From assembly GCA_044356825.1 (NCBI GenBank), contig JBIKVM010000035.1, forward strand, positions 1-19,454: a DNA stretch of 19,454 nucleotides. Reading direction: 5' to 3'. How positions within the stretch are numbered: position 1 is the first letter of the stretch; the number at the start of each line of letters is the position of its first letter. Shown in pieces: positions 12,736-19,454 of this stretch. The notes below the pieces were generated by a model. It was not told the origin of the DNA, ran no database searches, and saw nothing but the letters and a program-made list of their open reading frames with translations. The position numbers and the translations under genes are program-made. The DNA is from JAUREX01 sp044356825. GTDB lineage: Bacteria; Pseudomonadota; Alphaproteobacteria; Rhodobacterales; Rhodobacteraceae.

Positions 12736-14360
12736 AGCTCGCGCTCTGGACCTACGAAGGCCCGCCCCATGTCGGCGCGATGCGCGTCGCCACCGGGATG
12801 CGGGGCCTCCACTACGTCCTCCACGCCCCCCAGGGCGATACCTACGCCGATCTCCTCTTCACCATGATCGAGCGGCGCGGCGCCCGCCCGCCCGTCACCT
12901 ACACGACCTTCCAGGCCCGCGATCTGGGCTCGGACACCGCGCGCCTCTTCAAGGACGCCTGCGCCGAGGCCCATGCCCGCTTCCGCCCCGAGGCGATGAT
13001 CGTCGGCGCCTCCTGCACCGCCGAACTCATCCAGGACGATCCGGGCGGCCTCGCCGAGGCGCTGGGCCTTCCCGTCCCCGTCATCGCGCTCGAGCTGCCG
13101 AGCTATCAGCGCAAGGAAAACTTCGGCGCCGACGAGACCTTCCTGCAGATCGTCCGCGCGCTGGCCCGGCCGGGCGGAGAGCCCGCCGCGCGCACGCCCC
13201 GGCCCTCGTGCAACATCCTCGGGCCGACGGGCCTCGGCTTTCGCCATCGCGACGACGTGGCCGAGATCGCGGGCCTCCTGGCCGAGATGGGGGTCGCGGT
13301 CAACGTTACCGCGCCGATGGGGGCGCGGCCCTCGGACATCGCACGGATGGGGGCGGCGTGGTTCAACGTGCTGCTCTATCCCGAGACGGGCGAATCCGCC
13401 GCGCGCTGGTGCGAGCGCGAACTGGGCCAGCCCTGGACGCGCACGGTACCGATCGGGGTGGGTGCCACGCGCGCCTTCATCGCCGAGGTGCAGAAACTCG
13501 CCCAGATCTCGGCCGAACCCGACGCCCGCCGCCTGCGCCTGCCCTGGTGGTCGTCGTCGGTCGATTCGACCTACCTCACCGGCAAGCGCGTCTTCGTCTT
13601 CGGCGATGCGACCCACGCCATGGCCGCGGCCCGCGTCGCCCGCGACGAGATCGGCTTCGAGGTGGTGGGGCTTGGCTGCTACAACCGCGAATTCGCCCGC
13701 CCCTTGCGCGCACTCGCCCGCGAGATGGGGCTCGAGGCGCTCGTCACCGACGACTATCTCGAGGTCGAGGCCGCGATCGCCGCCCTCCAGCCCGAGCTTG
13801 TCCTCGGCACGCAGATGGAGCGCCACATCGGCAAGCGCCTCGGCATCCCCTGCGCGGTGATCTCGGCGCCCGTCCACGTCCAGGACTTCCCCGCCCGCCA
13901 CTCGCCCCAGATGGGGTTCGAGGGGGCGAACGTCCTCTTCGACACCTGGATCCACCCGCTGGTGATGGGGCTCGAGGAACACCTCCTGCACATGTTCCGC
14001 GAGGATTTCGAGTTCCACGACGCCGCCGGCCCCTCGCATCACGCCGCGCACGCAACGCCCGCACCGCGCGCCGCGGCGGCGGAGCCGCCGGCGGCCGGGG
14101 CGGGGTCAATCCCCGGCCCGGCCGCTCCCCCCGACTCCGATTCCGAATCCGCTTCCGACGTCGCGCCCGTTCCCGAAGCCGCCCCCCGCCCCGCCGCCGA
14201 GGTCGTCTGGCTTGCCGACGCGGAGTCCGAGTTGCGCAAGATCCCCTTCTTCGTGCGCGGCAAGGCGCGCCGCAACACCGAGATCTTCGCCCGCGACCGC
14301 GGCATCGCCCGCATCGGCGTCGACACCCTCTACGAGGCCAAGGCCCATTATGCGCGCTAG
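12732..14360 (+). CDS. bchB: BchB, light-independent protochlorophyllide reductase subunit B
   Basis: This encodes 542 residues, somewhat longer than the usual 510-530. It forms the NB heterotetramer with BchN and carries the substrate site. Visible key residues are Asp36 (PQGDTYADL), the unusual Asp ligand of the NB cluster, Cys95 (GASCTAEL), Asp278 (SSSVDSTYL), matching the catalytic Asp274 of Rhodobacter, and Met412, matching Met408 near the substrate. Residue matches are from memory. The main domain ends near 430. A linker of about 60 residues, rich in Ala, Pro and Ser (431-490), separates it from the C-terminal PCP-reductase domain (491-542; LRKIPFFVRGKARRNTE). The linker DNA is palindrome-rich. 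The start is joined to the upstream short frame by ATGA, and the end overlaps bchH by 11 bases. Confidence 0.97.
   Translation: MKLALWTYEGPPHVGAMRVATGMRGLHYVLHAPQGDTYADLLFTMIERRGARPPVTYTTFQARDLGSDTARLFKDACAEAHARFRPEAMIVGASCTAELIQDDPGGLAEALGLPVPVIALELPSYQRKENFGADETFLQIVRALARPGGEPAARTPRPSCNILGPTGLGFRHRDDVAEIAGLLAEMGVAVNVTAPMGARPSDIARMGAAWFNVLLYPETGESAARWCERELGQPWTRTVPIGVGATRAFIAEVQKLAQISAEPDARRLRLPWWSSSVDSTYLTGKRVFVFGDATHAMAAARVARDEIGFEVVGLGCYNREFARPLRALAREMGLEALVTDDYLEVEAAIAALQPELVLGTQMERHIGKRLGIPCAVISAPVHVQDFPARHSPQMGFEGANVLFDTWIHPLVMGLEEHLLHMFREDFEFHDAAGPSHHAAHATPAPRAAAAEPPAAGAGSIPGPAAPPDSDSESASDVAPVPEAAPRPAAEVVWLADAESELRKIPFFVRGKARRNTEIFARDRGIARIGVDTLYEAKAHYAR
14077..14156. repeat. Palindromes and a degenerate 6-bp tandem repeat in the bchB linker
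   Basis: CGGCGG-AG-CCGCCG (14077-14090) and GGCCGGGG-N10-CCCCGGCC (14093-14118) are perfect inverted repeats, followed by four degenerate hexamers GAnTCC/GCTTCC (14133-14156) that encode Asp/Ser/Glu residues. All lie in the linker between the two BchB domains. Confidence 0.75.
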
Positions 14361-17300
14361 CGGCCCCATCCCCGGCGCAAGCCCCTACAGCGTGGTCGTC
14401 GTCACGCTCGATGCCCATGCCGCGGGGCCGGCCGCGCGCATCGCGCCGCGGCTCGCGCGCGATTTCCCGGGGCTGACCCTCTCGATCCACGCCGCCGCCG
14501 AATGGGCCGAAAACCCTGCGAGCCTCGCGCGCGCCCGCGCCGCCCTCGCCTCGGCCGATCTCGTGATCGCGAACCTCATCTTCATCGAGGAACACATCCG
14601 CGCCATCCTGCCCGACCTTGAGGCCGCGCGCGCCCGGGCCGACGCCTTCGTGGGCATGATCGCCGACGGCCAGATCGTCGGGCTGACGCGGATGGGCGGG
14701 CTCGACATGTCCAAGCCCGCGACCGGCATCGGCGCGCTGATGAAGAAGCTGCGCGGGTCGAAATCGGAAAACCGCACCGAATCGGGCGAGCGGCAGATGG
14801 CCATGCTGCGCCGCCTGCCCAAGATCCTGCGCTTCATTCCCGGCAAGGCGCAGGATCTGCGCGCCTGGTTCCTCTCGATGCAATACTGGCTCGGCGGGTC
14901 GGACGACAACATCGAGCAGATGGTGCGCTTCCTCATCTCGCGCTACGCCACCCGCCCGGGCTGGAAGGGCGCGGCCGCGCGCGCGCCCGTCGATTATCCC
15001 GAGGTCGGGCTCTATCACCCGCGCCTCAAGGGCCGGATCGCGACGCGCCTGGCCGATCTGCCCCGCCCGGCCGAGGTGCGCGGCACGGTGGGCCTGCTGC
15101 TCCTGCGCTCCTACATCCTCGCCTCGGACACGGCCCATTACGATGCCGTCATCGCCGGCCTCGAGGCGCAGGGGCTCGCGGTGGTGCCGGCATTCGCGGG
15201 CGGGCTCGACGGGCGGCCGGCGATCGAGGCCTATTTCAAGGCCGAGGGCGGGGTGGCGCGGATCGACGCGCTCGTCTCGCTCACGGGGTTCAGCCTGGTG
15301 GGCGGGCCCGCCTACAACGACAGCCCGGCGGCGGTGGCGGCGCTTGGCGCGCTCGATGTGCCCTATGTCGCGGCCCATCCGCTCGAATTCCAGACGCTCG
15401 GCCAATGGGCGGCGGCGGGCGGCGGGCTCGGGCCGGTCGAGACGACGATGCTGATCGCGCTGCCCGAGATCGACGGGGCGACGAACCCGACCGTCTTTGC
15501 CGGCCGCCACGGGGGCGAAGGGTGCGACGGCTGCGCGGTGCGCTGCCGGTCGGGGCCCGAGGCGCGCGCGATGCAGCCCTGCCCCGAGCGGATCGGGGTG
15601 CTTGCGGCCAAGGTCGCGCGCCTCGCGCGGTTGCGCCGGTCGCGCCGGGCCGAGCGGCGGGTCGCGATCGTGCTCTACGGCTTTCCGCCGAACGCGGGCG
15701 CGGTCGGGACGGCCGCCTATCTCGCGGTGTTCGAGAGCCTCTTCAACACGCTCCATGCCATGAAGGCCGCGGGCTATACCCTCACCCCGCCCGCGACGCT
15801 CGAGGCGCTGCGCGAGGCGGTGCTGGGCACCGGTCCCGAGGCGCGGCTGGGCCAGCCCGCCGCCATCGCCGCCCGCGTCCCCGCCGCCCGGATCGTCGAG
15901 CGCACGCCCCCCTGGCTGTCCGAGATCGAGGCAGTCTGGGGCCCCGCCCCCGGCCGCGCCCAGACCGACGGGCGCGACGTCTTCGTGCTCGGCCACGGGT
16001 TCGGCAACGTCTTCGTCGGGGTCCAGCCGCTCTTTGGCTATGAGGGCGACCCGATGCGGCTGCTGTTCGAGAGGGGCTTCGCCCCGACGCACGCCTTCGC
16101 GACCTTCTATCAGTGGCTGCGCGACGATTTCGGGGCCGATGTGCTCTTGCATTTCGGGATGCACGGCGCGCTCGAGTTCATGCCGGGCAAGCAGGCCGGC
16201 CCCTCGGGCGCGTGCTGGCCCGACCGGCTGATCGGCGGGATGCCGAACGTCTATCTCTATGCCGCGAACAACCCCTCCGAGGCGACGCTGGCCAAGCGGC
16301 GCTCGAACGCGGTCACGGTCACGCATCTGACGCCGCCGCTGCAGGCGGCGGGGCTCTATCGCGGGCTCGCCGACCTCAAGGACAGCCTCGCGCGCTGGCG
16401 GGCGATGGAAGCGGACGCGCCGGCGCGGGGCGATCTCGAGGCGCTGATCGCCGATCAGGCGGCGGCGGTCGACATGGGCGGCACCCCGCCCGAGGGGCTG
16501 TGGCTGAAGCTGATCGAGACCGAAGAGGCCCTCATCACCGACGGGTTGCACGTGGTCGGGCGCACGCCGGACGCGGCGGCGCGCGCGGGGATGATCGCGC
16601 TCATGCAGACCGATCCCGAGACGGCCGCCCGCACCGACCGGCTGATGGCCGAGGATCACGAGATCCCGGCGCTGATCCGCGCGCTCGATGCCCGCTTCGT
16701 GCCGCCGGTGGCGGGGGGCGATCTGATCCGCGCGCCCGAGATCCTGCCCACGGGCCGCAACATCCACGCCTTCGACCCGTTCCGGATGCCGACCGAATTC
16801 GCGCTGCGCGACGGCGCGGCGCAGGCGCGCCGGCTGATAGAGGCGCACGCCCGCCTGCCGCGGTCGGTCGCGATCGTGCTCTGGGGGTCGGACAACATCA
16901 AGTCGGACGGCGGCCCGATCGCGCAGGCGATGGCGCTGATGGGCGCGCGGCCGCGCTTCGACAGTTTCGGCCGGCTTTCGGGCGCCGACCTCGTGCCGCT
17001 CGCCGATCTCGGCCGGCCGCGGATCGACGTGGTGATGACGCTCTCGGGCATCTTCCGCGATCTCCTGCCGCTCCAGACCCGGATGCTCGCCGAGGCCGCC
17101 TTCAAGGCCGCCACCGCCGAGGACGAGCCGCTCGCGCAGAACTTCATCCGCGCCCATGCGCTCGCCTGCGCCGAAGAGATGGGGATCGACCTCGAGACGG
17201 CGGCGCTGCGCGTCTTCTCGAACGCCGAGGGCACCTATGGCGCGAACGTCAACCACCTCGTGCAAAGCTCGGCCTTCGGTGAGGAGGATGAGCTTGCCGA

Positions 17301-17928
17301 CGCCTACGAGGCGCGCAAGTCCTTCGCCTATGGCCGCTCGGGCAAGCCGGTAAAGAACGCGGCCCTGTTGCAGCAGACGCTGCGCACGGTCGATCTCGCC
17401 TATCAGAACCTCGAGTCGGTCGAACTCGGCGTCACGTCGGTCGATCACTATTTCGACACGCTGGGCGGCATCGCGCGCGCCGTGCGCCGCGCGCGGGGCG
17501 CCGAGGCGCCCGTCTACATCGGCGACCAGACGCGCGGGGCGGGCAAGGTGCGCACGCTGCGCGACCAGATCGCGCTCGAGACCCGCACCCGCAGCCTCAA
17601 CCCCAAGTTCTACGAGGGGATGCTGCGCCACGGCGCCGAGGGGGTGCGGGCGATCGAGGCGCATGTGACGAACACGATGGGCTGGTCGGCGACCGCGCAG
17701 GCGGTCGATCCGTGGGTCTATCAGCGCCTGTCGGAAACCTTTGTCCTCGATGCCGAGATGCGCCGCCGCCTCGCGGCGCTGAACCCCGAGGCCAGCGCGC
17801 GCATGGCCGGCCGGCTGATCGAGGCGAGCGAACGCAACTATTGGCAGCCAGATCCCGCGACGCTTGCCGCGCTGCACGACGCAGCCGACGAGCTCGAGGA
17901 CCGGCTTGAGGGAATCGCGGCCGAATAG
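14350..17928 (+). CDS. bchH: BchH, magnesium chelatase large subunit (porphyrin-binding)
   Basis: This encodes 1192 residues, the normal size. BchH binds protoporphyrin IX and, with the ATPase BchI and BchD (not in this window), inserts Mg2+, the first committed step to bacteriochlorophyll. Family segments include SKSENRTESGERQMAMLR near 136-155, YNDSPAAVAALGALDVPYVAAHPLEFQTLGQW, LFGYEGDPMRLLFERGFAPTHAF, HFGMHGALEFMPGKQAGPS near 602-620 and LWGSDNIKSDGGPIAQAM. Four cysteines at 392, 395, 399 and 411 (GCDGCAVRC then PC) form a possible metal or Fe-S site. The ATG at 14350 is inside the end of bchB (11-base overlap), which implies coupling. The bchL start follows after 16 bases. Confidence 0.98.
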   Translation: MRASGPIPGASPYSVVVVTLDAHAAGPAARIAPRLARDFPGLTLSIHAAAEWAENPASLARARAALASADLVIANLIFIEEHIRAILPDLEAARARADAFVGMIADGQIVGLTRMGGLDMSKPATGIGALMKKLRGSKSENRTESGERQMAMLRRLPKILRFIPGKAQDLRAWFLSMQYWLGGSDDNIEQMVRFLISRYATRPGWKGAAARAPVDYPEVGLYHPRLKGRIATRLADLPRPAEVRGTVGLLLLRSYILASDTAHYDAVIAGLEAQGLAVVPAFAGGLDGRPAIEAYFKAEGGVARIDALVSLTGFSLVGGPAYNDSPAAVAALGALDVPYVAAHPLEFQTLGQWAAAGGGLGPVETTMLIALPEIDGATNPTVFAGRHGGEGCDGCAVRCRSGPEARAMQPCPERIGVLAAKVARLARLRRSRRAERRVAIVLYGFPPNAGAVGTAAYLAVFESLFNTLHAMKAAGYTLTPPATLEALREAVLGTGPEARLGQPAAIAARVPAARIVERTPPWLSEIEAVWGPAPGRAQTDGRDVFVLGHGFGNVFVGVQPLFGYEGDPMRLLFERGFAPTHAFATFYQWLRDDFGADVLLHFGMHGALEFMPGKQAGPSGACWPDRLIGGMPNVYLYAANNPSEATLAKRRSNAVTVTHLTPPLQAAGLYRGLADLKDSLARWRAMEADAPARGDLEALIADQAAAVDMGGTPPEGLWLKLIETEEALITDGLHVVGRTPDAAARAGMIALMQTDPETAARTDRLMAEDHEIPALIRALDARFVPPVAGGDLIRAPEILPTGRNIHAFDPFRMPTEFALRDGAAQARRLIEAHARLPRSVAIVLWGSDNIKSDGGPIAQAMALMGARPRFDSFGRLSGADLVPLADLGRPRIDVVMTLSGIFRDLLPLQTRMLAEAAFKAATAEDEPLAQNFIRAHALACAEEMGIDLETAALRVFSNAEGTYGANVNHLVQSSAFGEEDELADAYEARKSFAYGRSGKPVKNAALLQQTLRTVDLAYQNLESVELGVTSVDHYFDTLGGIARAVRRARGAEAPVYIGDQTRGAGKVRTLRDQIALETRTRSLNPKFYEGMLRHGAEGVRAIEAHVTNTMGWSATAQAVDPWVYQRLSETFVLDAEMRRRLAALNPEASARMAGRLIEASERNYWQPDPATLAALHDAADELEDRLEGIAAE

Positions 17929-17944
17929 CCGCCAGGGAGTGAGC

Positions 17945-18841
17945 ATGAGCCCCAAGGACGACATCCCCAACCTGCGCGGCCTCGACGGCGAGGGGTCGGT
18001 GCAGGTCCATCAGGACAGCGCGATGAAGATCGAGGGCGCGCGCGTCTTTTCGGTCTATGGCAAGGGGGGCATCGGGAAATCGACCACCTCCTCGAACCTC
18101 TCGGCCGCGTTCAGTCATCTGGGCAAGCGCGTCCTCCAGATCGGCTGCGACCCCAAGCACGATTCCACCTTCACCCTGACGGGCAGCCTCGTCCCGACGG
18201 TGATCGACATCCTCAAGGAGGTCGATTTCCACCCCGAGGAACTCCGCCCCGAGGATTTCGTCTTCGAGGGCTACAACGGCGTGCGCTGCGTCGAGGCGGG
18301 CGGCCCGCCCGCCGGCACCGGCTGCGGCGGCTATGTCGTGGGCCAGACGGTGAAACTCCTAAAGCAGCACCACATGCTCGACGATACCGACGTGGTGATC
18401 TTCGACGTCCTGGGCGATGTCGTCTGCGGCGGCTTCGCGGCCCCCCTCCAGCACGCCGACCGCGCGCTGATCGTGACGGCGAACGACTTCGATTCGATCT
18501 ACGCGATGAACCGCATCATCGCGGCCGTTCAGGCCAAGTCGGCCAACTACAAGGTGCGCCTCGCGGGCTGCGTCGCCAACCGCTCGAGGGAGACGAACGA
18601 GGTCGACCGCTATTGCGAGCGCGTGGGCTTCCGCCGCATCGGCCACATGCCCGACGTCGATGCGATCCGCCGCTCGCGGCTGAAGAAGAAGACCCTCTTC
18701 GAGATGCCCGACGAGGAGGACATCGTGCGCTGCCGCGCCGAATACCTGCGGCTGGCCGAGACGCTCTGGAACGGGACCGAGGCGCAGGCCCCGGCGCCGC
18801 TGCCGGACCGCGAGATCTTCGAATTGCTGGGGTTCGACTGA
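17945..18841 (+). CDS. bchL: BchL, light-independent protochlorophyllide reductase ATP-binding iron-sulfur subunit
   Basis: This encodes 298 residues, the usual length, starting at an ATG 5 bases after AGGGAG. BchL is the NifH-like homodimer that hydrolyses ATP and passes electrons to BchNB. The P-loop is YGKGGIGKSTTSSN (38-51). The cluster cysteines that bridge the dimer are Cys127 (GTGCGGY) and Cys161 (DVVCGGF). Switch-region sequences (GCDPKHDST at 67-75 and DVLGDVV at 154-160) are intact. The first 27 residues form a flexible N-terminal extension as in other BchL proteins, where it is reported to regulate activity. The TGA shares its last base with the bchM ATG (TGATG), so the two genes are coupled. 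Confidence 0.98.
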   Translation: MSPKDDIPNLRGLDGEGSVQVHQDSAMKIEGARVFSVYGKGGIGKSTTSSNLSAAFSHLGKRVLQIGCDPKHDSTFTLTGSLVPTVIDILKEVDFHPEELRPEDFVFEGYNGVRCVEAGGPPAGTGCGGYVVGQTVKLLKQHHMLDDTDVVIFDVLGDVVCGGFAAPLQHADRALIVTANDFDSIYAMNRIIAAVQAKSANYKVRLAGCVANRSRETNEVDRYCERVGFRRIGHMPDVDAIRRSRLKKKTLFEMPDEEDIVRCRAEYLRLAETLWNGTEAQAPAPLPDREIFELLGFD

Positions 18842-19454
18842 TGGCCGACTACGCCGACACCCGCGACCGGGTCGAGGATTACTTCGACCGCACCGCCACC
18901 ACCGTGTGGGAGCGGCTGACCTCGGACGCCCCCGTGAGCCGCATCCGCCAGACGGTGCGCGAGGGGCGCGACGCCATGCGCGCGATGATGCTCGGCCGGC
19001 TGCCCGCGGACCTCGCGGGGGTGCGGGTGCTCGACGCGGGCTGCGGGGCGGGGCAGATGACGGCGGAACTGGCCGCGCGCGGCGCCGATGTCACCGCCAT
19101 CGACATCTCGCCCCGGCTGATCGAGATCGCGGCCGCGCGCCTGCCCGAGGGCGACCGGGGGCGGGTGCGCTTCGTTGCGGGCGACATGCTGGCGCCCGAA
19201 CACGGCGCCTTCGATTTCGTCGTCGCGATGGACAGCCTGATCTATTACCGCACCCCCGACATCGCGCGCGCGCTCGAGGGGTTGCGGGCGCGCATCACGG
19301 GGCGCGTCGTCTTCACCGTGCCGCCGCGCACGCCCCTTCTGATGGCGATGTGGCAGGCGGGGCGGCTTTTCCCGCGCGCCGACCGTTCGCCCACCATGGT
19401 GCCGCAGGACCATCGCGCGCTTGCGCGCGCGCTCGGGGGCGGGCTGGCGCGCGT
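18841..19454 (+). CDS. bchM: BchM, magnesium protoporphyrin IX O-methyltransferase (3' end cut off)
   Basis: The first 204 codons are present and the frame is open at the window edge; full BchM proteins are about 225-235 residues, so only a short end is missing. It starts at the ATG of a TGATG junction with bchL. The SAM-binding motif is VRVLDAGCGAGQMT (61-74), followed by VTAIDIS (84-90) and FDFVVAMDSLIYY, typical of BchM/ChlM. The enzyme methylates the C13 propionate of Mg-protoporphyrin IX with S-adenosylmethionine, the step after Mg chelatase; it is therefore apt that it follows bchH and bchL. The N-terminus YADTRDRVEDYFDRTATTVWERL is also typical of the family. Confidence 0.95.
   Translation, partial: MADYADTRDRVEDYFDRTATTVWERLTSDAPVSRIRQTVREGRDAMRAMMLGRLPADLAGVRVLDAGCGAGQMTAELAARGADVTAIDISPRLIEIAAARLPEGDRGRVRFVAGDMLAPEHGAFDFVVAMDSLIYYRTPDIARALEGLRARITGRVVFTVPPRTPLLMAMWQAGRLFPRADRSPTMVPQDHRALARALGGGLAR

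Noticed and set aside
13744..17970. Minus-strand open frame of 1408 codons opposite bchB-bchH-bchL
   Set aside because: It is the antisense shadow of bchH caused by very high GC at third codon positions; the protein is Arg/Ala/Gly-rich with no known domain, while bchH on the plus strand is unmistakable.
1..19454. CRISPR array, insertion sequence, tRNA or rRNA gene
   Set aside because: No regularly spaced direct repeats, no transposase-like protein and no recognisable tRNA or rRNA sequence were seen anywhere in the window.

Overview
The window is high-GC DNA from a purple photosynthetic alphaproteobacterium, most likely of the Rhodobacteraceae (Rhodobacter/Rhodovulum-like). The evidence is an aerR-ppsR regulator pair divergent from bchF-N-B-H-L-M, a photosynthesis-gene-cluster order known from that group. 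The species cannot be named from the sequence alone.

Layout. (1) 1-1248, minus strand: a small secreted protein of unknown function, translationally coupled (ATGA) to an extended-SDR nucleotide-sugar enzyme that runs off the left edge. (2) 1496-6170, plus strand: an alphaproteobacterial curli (functional amyloid) locus. It holds a curlin-repeat major subunit (csgA-like), a csgH-like amyloid chaperone, a second curlin (csgB-like), csgF-like and csgG genes, then an IalB-family secreted protein and a LuxR-type regulator with a degenerate receiver. No csgE is seen. (3) 6184-8063: a small stress module made of a divergent winged-helix protein, an Hsp20 chaperone and a triple-BON protein. Crp/Fnr-like palindromes sit in front of hsp20, and a closely similar block sits in front of csgH. 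(4) 8121-10418, minus strand: aerR/ppaA followed by ppsR/crtJ, the oxygen/light-responsive regulators of photosynthesis genes. (5) 10419-10811: a regulatory intergenic region with two TGT-N12-ACA PpsR/CrtJ boxes, each overlapping a TTGACA -35 element, one facing aerR-ppsR and one facing bchF. (6) 10812-19454, plus strand: bchF, bchN, bchB, bchH, bchL and the start of bchM, which overlap or lie close together. They encode the dark-operative protochlorophyllide reductase (BchLNB), the large Mg-chelatase subunit (BchH), the Mg-protoporphyrin methyltransferase (BchM) and the 3-vinyl hydratase (BchF).

How it works together: PpsR, with AerR as its B12-binding antagonist, very likely controls its own operon and the bch operon from the shared intergenic region. 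The curli block and the hsp20-BON block may share a regulator of the Crp/Fnr type.

The least ordinary points are: a palindromic, REP-like insert between bchN and bchB that forms a stop-free 35-codon frame joined by ATGA overlaps on both sides; a long, palindrome-bearing linker in BchB; a near-identical promoter block shared by csgH and hsp20; a displaced YxxxK motif in the SDR enzyme; and a four-cysteine cluster in BchH. No clearly new multi-gene system was found. The curli locus, with its IalB-like protein and pseudo-receiver regulator and no csgE, is the best candidate for further work.
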